From positions 1 through 64,000 of the forward strand of contig CAZTAO010000020.1 of NCBI GenBank assembly GCA_964611645.1: DNA of 64,000 nucleotides. The letters run 5' to 3'. Position 1 is the first letter of the stretch. The number at the start of each line of letters is the position of its first letter. Source of the DNA: CAZTAO01 sp964611645. Its GTDB lineage: Bacteria; Armatimonadota; UBA5829. Below the pieces are notes generated by a model. It saw only the letters and a list, made by a program, of their open reading frames with translations. It searched no databases and was not told where the DNA came from. Shown in pieces: positions 59,078-64,000 of this stretch. Made by a program: the position numbers and the translations under genes.

Positions 59078-60001
59078 TTACTTGTTGGCGTCGCGGGCGC
59101 GCGCCTCCGAACGGTCGCAGCTTTGAAGCTGGTAGTCACGCCAGTAGCCTTCAGGCAGCATGGAATATGCCTTTCTGACCTCAACCCAATTCTTGTCCTC
59201 CGTGTAGACGCCTCCGAGCAACTCACAACACCGGAGGCCGTAGTATGGGGCGTGGCGATTGGCCGCGACGTAGTCCTTGAATGCGGCGATGCCAGCCGCC
59301 CGATCCATCCGGTAGAGCGCGAGTGCCGCCAGGTAGCCGAGTTCAGGCGCGTATCTTCCATGGCGGTCATCATTGTACAACCCCATAAGCTCTGTTGCTC
59401 TGGCGAGGAGCAGCTCTTTAGTCTCCTGCCCTGCATATCTTGCGCGCAGCGCGAGCATAGCCTTTGTATCCTTGCCCGTAGCAGGAACGACGCGAAACAG
59501 GATCTCGTCCGTTTCTAGCGTGCCTACCCAGTCAGCCCCTATGTGATCGTCGGCGACATACTTGAGCTTCACCGCATATTCCCCGGGCTGAGTCCAATAA
59601 TAGTCAATCCGGTCGCGTAGGTTCACATACGCAGACTTTGTCTCACCGCGTCTAAACTCCCAGAAACAGTCGTCCGGTATCCGCATCCTGGACGGCAGTG
59701 GATACCAATCGGCATGGTAGGCCGGTTCCCTGCCTGGGAGCCGCACTACGTTCCACCTGATAACCTCCCATTTGTCATCCGGCTCCACCAGCTTCTGCGT
59801 CTTCTTCAAATCGTTGGTAATTGAGCACTTGGCGAGGACGGGTTCGCCTTCCAGGTATGTTGACTTGGTCAGGGCCACGGTGAAGTGGAAACCGGGGCCT
59901 TTGACTGTTGCCTCGGGTGGCTTCTCTTTCTCGGCGCAGAAGGCAGGCGCGCAAAGGAAAGCGCACAACGCCAGGCACAGCAGCAGGGTTGTTTGTCTCA
60001 T
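59078..60001 (-). CDS. Exported protein, paralog 2 of a tandem pair
   Basis: 307 residues, same layout: signal peptide, the EKEKPPEATVKGPGFHFTVAL opening (interrupted match), Ig-like domain, then TPR-like helices (LMGLYNDDRHGRYAPELGYLAALALYRMD). It diverges from paralog 1 mostly in the helical half. AAGGAC precedes the ATG weakly. The tandem pair suggests a recent duplication. Confidence 0.78.
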   Translation of the reverse strand: MRQTTLLLCLALCAFLCAPAFCAEKEKPPEATVKGPGFHFTVALTKSTYLEGEPVLAKCSITNDLKKTQKLVEPDDKWEVIRWNVVRLPGREPAYHADWYPLPSRMRIPDDCFWEFRRGETKSAYVNLRDRIDYYWTQPGEYAVKLKYVADDHIGADWVGTLETDEILFRVVPATGKDTKAMLALRARYAGQETKELLLARATELMGLYNDDRHGRYAPELGYLAALALYRMDRAAGIAAFKDYVAANRHAPYYGLRCCELLGGVYTEDKNWVEVRKAYSMLPEGYWRDYQLQSCDRSEARARDANK

Positions 60002-60127
60002 TGTGTTTGTCCTTGCCGGGTTTGCGTTTGATAATTAGACGTAGGAAACGGGGGAATGATTTCACTTTGTGACACATTGTTCTCGTAATTAGAGGATTCA
60101 GCGATTTCGAAGCCATTACGAACATCC

Positions 60128-60153
60128 CCCTCGCCCCCTTCAAAGGGGGAATT
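60128..60153. repeat. Palindrome CCCCCTTC / AAAGGGGG
   Basis: CCCTCGCCCCCTTCAAAGGG continues GGAATTGGCC; the CCCCCTT/AAGGGGG hairpin is one of several dispersed C/G-rich palindromes. The 60002-60337 gap holds only repeats: this hairpin, CTCTCTC..GAGAGAG at 60203-60234, a CCATAGGC cluster at 60262-60290 and the inverted CGCAGATGG copy. No gene is seen. Confidence 0.6.
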
Positions 60154-60291
60154 GGCCTTGTGCGCGATTGATAGTTTCATCTAGAAGTGACACGTTGCGC
60201 CCTCTCTCTAACTCTCTCACCCGGGAGAGAGGATTACGTCTGCGCTCATCGTGAAGTCTGCCATAAGCCATAGGCCATTAGCCATAGGCTA

Positions 60292-60322
60292 ATCTGCGCC
60301 ATCTGCGTCATCTGCGGATAAC
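60292..60322. repeat. CGCAGATGG repeat, inverted copy 2
   Basis: The exact reverse complement of 58026-58056 over 31 bp. The two copies bracket the tandem paralog pair. Confidence 0.85.
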
Positions 60323-60337
60323 TTCTTCGTCCTCGGA

Positions 60338-62293
60338 TCATTCCGCAAACTCCTTCAAGAACTCCACCACTGCCGACAGTTCGGTGGTCTTACGGCTGTC
60401 TGGCAGGTACTTCACGAACTGTTTGCCGTAGAACTTGGTGTGGATTCTGCTGTCGAGGATGGCTACTACTCCGTAGTCCGTTTTGGTGCGAATTAGTCTG
60501 CCAAAGCCTTGTTTTAGGCGGATTTGGGCTTGGGGGACTGAGTAGTCGGCGAATGGGTTGCCGCCGCCCTCCTCTATCTCCCTGCACCTGGCCTTGACCA
60601 CCGGGCTGTCCGGGACAGCGAATGGCAGCTTGTCTATCACCACGCAGGTCAGTCGCTCGCCTTTTACGTCCACCCCCTCCCAGAAGCTGTGAACCCCCAT
60701 CAGGCAGGTGTCGTCGTTCTCGCGGAACTCCTTGAGGAGGCGCTCGTTGGACATCTCTCCCTGCTTGAGCAGGCGGAACGGGATGTTATCGATCAGGCGG
60801 TCGAAGACTGAGTTGAGCATCCGGTAGGATGTGAATAGCAGGAACGCGCGGCCTTGGACCGCCATCAGCAGTTCCTTTATCCTTGCGCTCACCAGGTCGG
60901 CATACTCGTGCTTCTCCGAGGGCTGCGGCAGGTCTCTGGGGACATAGAGAATCGCGCGCTTCTTGAAGTCGAAGGGCGAGCCAAGAATGACTTCATCCGC
61001 CTCATATACGCCCAGCCGGGACCGCATGTAGTCGAATGTGCCGGAGTTGGCGAGGGTGGCGGAGGTGCAGATGACGGTGTCCACCGTGTCCCAGAGCATT
61101 GTGCCGAGAATCTCGCCGACGTTCACCGGGGTGTAATGCAGGTAGGTATTCACAAACCGCGAGCCGGAGGTCTTTTCGCACCACTTGAAGTAGCCGGGGT
61201 TATTGCCGAAGATCACGCCTTTGAGGTCATCCTCCACATGCGCCAGCATCTTGCAGTAGCCCTCGATGCGGTCCTTTAGCTGCGGGTTGCCCTCGGTGTC
61301 CTGCGCGTTGAGCTCCTTGCGCAGGCCCTCCACCATCTCCCCGAGTTCCTCCCCAAGCTCCACCACCCGCTCCAGCCGAATGCTGGAACCAAGCTCCTCC
61401 AGAAAGTACTCCTGCTTGGGCATCGACTCAAACAACGAGAACAGTTCCTTGTTCGCCGCATCCAGCATCCCAAGCTCTGAAGCCGATATGGCCACATCCG
61501 ACCTCTTCTTCAGGCGGTTGATCAGCCAGGGGATTCGGTGGTTGGAAAGCTCCACACCGAAGGCGTCGGTGGCTACGTCCTCCAGGTGATGCGCTTCATC
61601 GAATATCACGCCTGAGTACTTCGGAATGATCGAGTTGCGCGGGTCGACTTGCCGGATACTGAGGTCGGCGAAGAACAGGGCGTGGTTGACCACTATTATG
61701 TCCGCCGCGGCGGCCCGCTTGCGCATTTTGTAGTAGAAGCAGCGGTTGTCGTAATATGTGCAGTCCTGCCGCTTGCAGGTATCCGGGTTGCCGCACACCT
61801 CCCCCCACTCGCTGAACTGGAAGTCCAGATCCTGGAACTCTCCGGTATCGGAGGCCGCCGCCCAGTCGCAGAGGTGTTTGAACAGCGGGTCATTGCTGAA
61901 GAGAAGGCTCTCAGATGCGTGGTCGACTTCCTTCAGGCACAGGAAGTTGGAGCGGCCCTTCATCACCACCGCAGTGAACGGGTGGTCCGGCATGGCTGCC
62001 TGCAGCATCGGAATGTCTTTGCCCAGAAGCTGGCTTTGGAGGTTGAGGGTGTGGGTGGAGATAACTACGGGCCTGTCGCAATCCAGGGCGTGCAGGATTG
62101 CGGGAGTGAGGTACGCGACCGTCTTCCCGACCCCAGTCCCCGCCTCCACCAGCAGCCGGCCCTTGTTGACCAGCACATCCGCCACCGCCTGAGCCATCGA
62201 CAACTGCTGCGGCCTGTATTCGTAGCCGCTGCAAAGCCTGGAGAATGCGCCATCGCGGGAGATGAAATCAAGTGTTTCCGAACGAATATCCAT
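60338..62293 (-). CDS. DinG-family ATP-dependent DNA helicase
   Basis: About 651 residues, XPD/DinG superfamily-2 helicase. Walker A EAGTGVGKT (50-58), the iron-sulfur cluster cysteines of the DinG/XPD type (FLCLKE, then CGNPDTCKRQDC and RCFYYK), DEAHH box, and motifs V-VI (FWEGVDVKGERLTCVVIDKLPF, QGFGRLIRT). It unwinds DNA with a 5'-3' polarity in relatives and helps repair and R-loop removal. ATG 62293 follows AGAGG. No nuclease domain is fused. Confidence 0.9.
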   Translation of the reverse strand: MDIRSETLDFISRDGAFSRLCSGYEYRPQQLSMAQAVADVLVNKGRLLVEAGTGVGKTVAYLTPAILHALDCDRPVVISTHTLNLQSQLLGKDIPMLQAAMPDHPFTAVVMKGRSNFLCLKEVDHASESLLFSNDPLFKHLCDWAAASDTGEFQDLDFQFSEWGEVCGNPDTCKRQDCTYYDNRCFYYKMRKRAAAADIIVVNHALFFADLSIRQVDPRNSIIPKYSGVIFDEAHHLEDVATDAFGVELSNHRIPWLINRLKKRSDVAISASELGMLDAANKELFSLFESMPKQEYFLEELGSSIRLERVVELGEELGEMVEGLRKELNAQDTEGNPQLKDRIEGYCKMLAHVEDDLKGVIFGNNPGYFKWCEKTSGSRFVNTYLHYTPVNVGEILGTMLWDTVDTVICTSATLANSGTFDYMRSRLGVYEADEVILGSPFDFKKRAILYVPRDLPQPSEKHEYADLVSARIKELLMAVQGRAFLLFTSYRMLNSVFDRLIDNIPFRLLKQGEMSNERLLKEFRENDDTCLMGVHSFWEGVDVKGERLTCVVIDKLPFAVPDSPVVKARCREIEEGGGNPFADYSVPQAQIRLKQGFGRLIRTKTDYGVVAILDSRIHTKFYGKQFVKYLPDSRKTTELSAVVEFLKEFAE

Positions 62294-62330
62294 TGGACCT
62301 CTTTGTTCTGTTCGCCACATAGTTCATTTC

Positions 62331-62382
62331 GACTTCGCTCAATGAACGGCGCGCGCTGGTTGAGCGGAGTCGAAACCAGCGC
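62331..62382. repeat. TTTCGACT dispersed repeat with GCGCTGGTT palindrome
   Basis: TTTCGACTTCGCTCAATGAA is followed by GCGCTGGTT..AACCAGCGC (9-bp arms), and a CCTGAA..TTCAGG step, in the 106-bp gap between the PIG-L and DinG genes. Typical of dispersed non-coding palindromes. Confidence 0.55.
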
Positions 62383-62399
62383 GAGACCCTGAAACAAGT

Positions 62400-63092
62400 T
62401 CAGGGTGACGTCTCAATCTCGCCAAACCTGAACGTCTCCGCGAACTTCGCGCCGATCTTGCAGCCTTCCATCGCCAGCTTCCTGAAGAGGACATATCTTA
62501 GTAGCGGTCGGTAGAACCAAGGCGACTCCGTCTTGTGAGCGTATATCGACGCCAGCTTGGCCTTAGCCAGACTGCCCCCGAAGCCGAACCAGACATCGGG
62601 CCGGAGCGTTCCATAGTAGACAACGTTCGCCGAACCCATAGCGGCGGCGCAGACACGGGCGGCGGCAACGTGGTCCGGATGCGGGTTGTATGTGTGCTCG
62701 GGGTCCCAGCACAAGACCATCTCAGGTTTGAGACTCGCCACAATCTCCCGCAGCGAGCCGACTGCTTCCTCTGCATGGGAAGACAAGCTTCCGTCCGGGA
62801 AATCCAGGAAATCGACTGACTCAACTCCCAGCGCTGTTGCCGCCTGCTGCTGGTGGCGGGTGCGAAGCATCTCCAGCCGGTGCTTGGCCTGGCCCTGCCG
62901 ACTTCTGCCGCCTCTGGTGAGGACCACATATTGGACCCGCTTGCCCTGCCCCGTAAGCTCCCTAACCAACGCCCCGCAGTAGAACTCGATGTCATCGGGG
63001 TGAGCGCCGACAAAGAGATAGCTGCCCGCGACGGTGAGGCGTTGCTGCAACGTGGGATTGTGTTGGGATGGATTGGTGAGCGAGACAGGCAA
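62400..63092 (-). CDS. PIG-L (LmbE) family deacetylase
   Basis: 230 residues; zinc-dependent N-acetylglucosaminyl deacetylase fold. Catalytic AHPDD at about 30, a TRGG loop, and the HPDHVAAAR metal-site histidine motif. Such enzymes deacetylate GlcNAc conjugates, for instance in bacillithiol or mycothiol synthesis (BshB-like) or antibiotic precursors; the exact substrate is not clear, and no bshA/bshC is nearby. No signal peptide. Confidence 0.88.
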   Translation of the reverse strand: MPVSLTNPSQHNPTLQQRLTVAGSYLFVGAHPDDIEFYCGALVRELTGQGKRVQYVVLTRGGRSRQGQAKHRLEMLRTRHQQQAATALGVESVDFLDFPDGSLSSHAEEAVGSLREIVASLKPEMVLCWDPEHTYNPHPDHVAAARVCAAAMGSANVVYYGTLRPDVWFGFGGSLAKAKLASIYAHKTESPWFYRPLLRYVLFRKLAMEGCKIGAKFAETFRFGEIETSP

Positions 63093-63220
63093 AGCCGGGA
63101 ACCTCCGCGTGTACTATTACCCCTTAGGCATTTGGGGCTGATTGTCCTGCGAACCGTTTGGGGCGCCGTGCGGCTGGGAATACTGCGGGATATACTATGT
63201 TGCCTCGGAGGCTCTACCAG

Positions 63221-63955
63221 ATGTGCAGTCCCATCTCCCGAGCAATCAAGCTGAAACACTCCCCCGTAGCAATACTCCTCACTAACGATAAGCCCGAAAA
63301 CGCCGTGCAGTTCAAGGAAGGCGTCTGGAGTTGCGTGATCGCCATGCTCAACGCCGCTGCCAGAGGCAAGACCGCCGTGTTTGACCGCAAGACAGTCGGC
63401 TGCCAGGGCGGCGCAATCGGCCTGGGGTTCTGTGATGAGTTCGCCGGACCTCCCGGCGGAATAGAGTATTTCCTCTCAACCGGCAGAGGCGAAGGCTTCC
63501 CCGAAGGCGAGGGCTATAAGAAGACCCCGGAACTGGCGAAAGCGTTCGTGGAGAACCTGCCCAGCACCGTTATCCCCACCCTGTATGTAGTATTTACACC
63601 ACTCGACCAGTTGGACGTAGCCCAACAACCGCCGACCCTGGTGAGCGCGCTCTGCAACCCGGACCAGCTTTCCGCGCTTGTAGTGCTGGCAAACTACGGA
63701 CGGCCGACCTCCGACAACGTCATAATCGAGCACGGAGCCGGCTGCCACACAGTGTTTCTTCTGCCATACAGAGAGTCACTGCAGGAGAGACAGCGGGCGG
63801 TGGTTGGGCTGACTGATGTCACGGTCCGCGCGATAGTCGACAAAGAGCTTCTGTCATTCACCGCGCCATGGAAGATGTGGCGGGAGATGGAAGACAACGT
63901 CCGAGGCAGCTTCCTGGACAAGAAAGACTGGCGGAAGGTGGTGGCGAGGCTGTAA
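63221..63955 (+). CDS. DUF169 family protein
   Basis: 244 residues from ATG 63221, 10 nt after GGAGG; the upstream open frame is discarded. DUF169 signature: SPVAILLT near the N-terminus, a conserved Cys in GVWSCVIAM, and CQGGAIGLGF, then C-terminal GCHTVFLLPYRES. The conserved cysteines may bind metal or a cofactor, but no function is established. Divergent from the PIG-L gene. Confidence 0.82.
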   Translation: MCSPISRAIKLKHSPVAILLTNDKPENAVQFKEGVWSCVIAMLNAAARGKTAVFDRKTVGCQGGAIGLGFCDEFAGPPGGIEYFLSTGRGEGFPEGEGYKKTPELAKAFVENLPSTVIPTLYVVFTPLDQLDVAQQPPTLVSALCNPDQLSALVVLANYGRPTSDNVIIEHGAGCHTVFLLPYRESLQERQRAVVGLTDVTVRAIVDKELLSFTAPWKMWREMEDNVRGSFLDKKDWRKVVARL

Positions 63956-63959
63956 ATCC

Positions 63960-63980
63960 CCTCCCCTCGCAGGGGAGGTC
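63960..63980. repeat. CCCCTCCC / GGGGAGG palindrome
   Basis: CCCCTCCCCTCGCAGGGGAGG, directly after the DUF169 stop. It could end that transcript, but it also matches the dispersed C/G-rich palindrome set (46612, 50442, 60128). No T-run. Confidence 0.55.
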
Positions 63981-64000
63981 AGGGAGAGGTTCTTCGAGCG

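Noticed and set aside
58026..60322. Inverted CGCAGATGG repeats considered as insertion-sequence ends
   Set aside because: No transposase between them and no target-site duplication; the enclosed genes are exported proteins.
1..64000. tRNA, rRNA or prophage genes
   Set aside because: I looked for T-loop-like GTTCGA segments with matching acceptor stems and for integrase, capsid or rRNA stretches, and found none I could support.

Overview
The window is bacterial chromosome, roughly 55-60% GC by eye, densely coded, with no phage, rRNA, tRNA or CRISPR that I could see. TTG and GTG starts are common and most genes sit in tightly packed operons. The gene set is Gram-positive-like: a T-box leader, McsA/McsB/ClpC, a dnaG-rpoD pair, a type III glutamine synthetase and a class I-beta DAHP synthase. 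It also has an archaeal-type IMP cyclohydrolase (PurO). Non-coding repeats are abundant: CACGAAA arrays, CGCAGATGG units and CTCTCC palindromes. This would fit a lineage such as Armatimonadota or Chloroflexota, but the placement is inference only.

Layout. 1-2.9 kb: the groEL 3' end, two TrkA-type K+ regulators and purO. 3.0-4.1 kb: a VWA lipoprotein. 4.35-8.8 kb: a sigma-A promoter and the operon hisC-aroF-tyrA-cmk-plsC. 8.8-11.8 kb: dnaG-rpoD. 11.9-14.9 kb: two exported proteins, one with a Met/Gly/Pro-rich insert and one with TPR, Ig-like and dead NodB-like domains. 15.0-17.1 kb: glnN. 17.2-22.1 kb: ilvE-mcsA-mcsB-clpC. 22.1-24.2 kb: an asparaginase-family hydrolase, a ferredoxin and an orphan DNA methylase. 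24.5-28.1 kb: a thioredoxin, a beta-propeller protein, a phosphohexomutase and a TPR protein.

28.3-37.8 kb is a potassium island. It holds a KdpD-like kinase half, kdpE, small peptides, kdpF, kdpA, kdpB and kdpC, then the separate KdpD sensor half. That sensor half runs out of frame into a KimA-type K+ importer lacking its N-terminal third, apparently through a deletion.

37.8-52.5 kb, on the minus strand, is a branched-chain amino acid supercluster behind a T-box leader: ilvD, ilvB, ilvN, ilvC, leuA, leuC, leuD and leuB. It continues into ispH, a DUF512 radical-SAM protein and a NAGPA-domain protein. Three small membrane proteins are interspersed, and a predicted PD-(D/E)XK (GxxExxY) gene bounded by CACGAAA arrays sits between leuC and leuD.

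52.5-64 kb: a membrane protein, mutS, an ORF interrupted by an in-frame UGA, miaB, two tandem paralogous exported proteins, a DinG-type helicase, a PIG-L deacetylase and a DUF169 protein.

The observations I would follow first are the kdpD/kimA junction, the GxxExxY gene with its arrays, the catalytically dead NodB-like domain, and McsA without a UVR domain.
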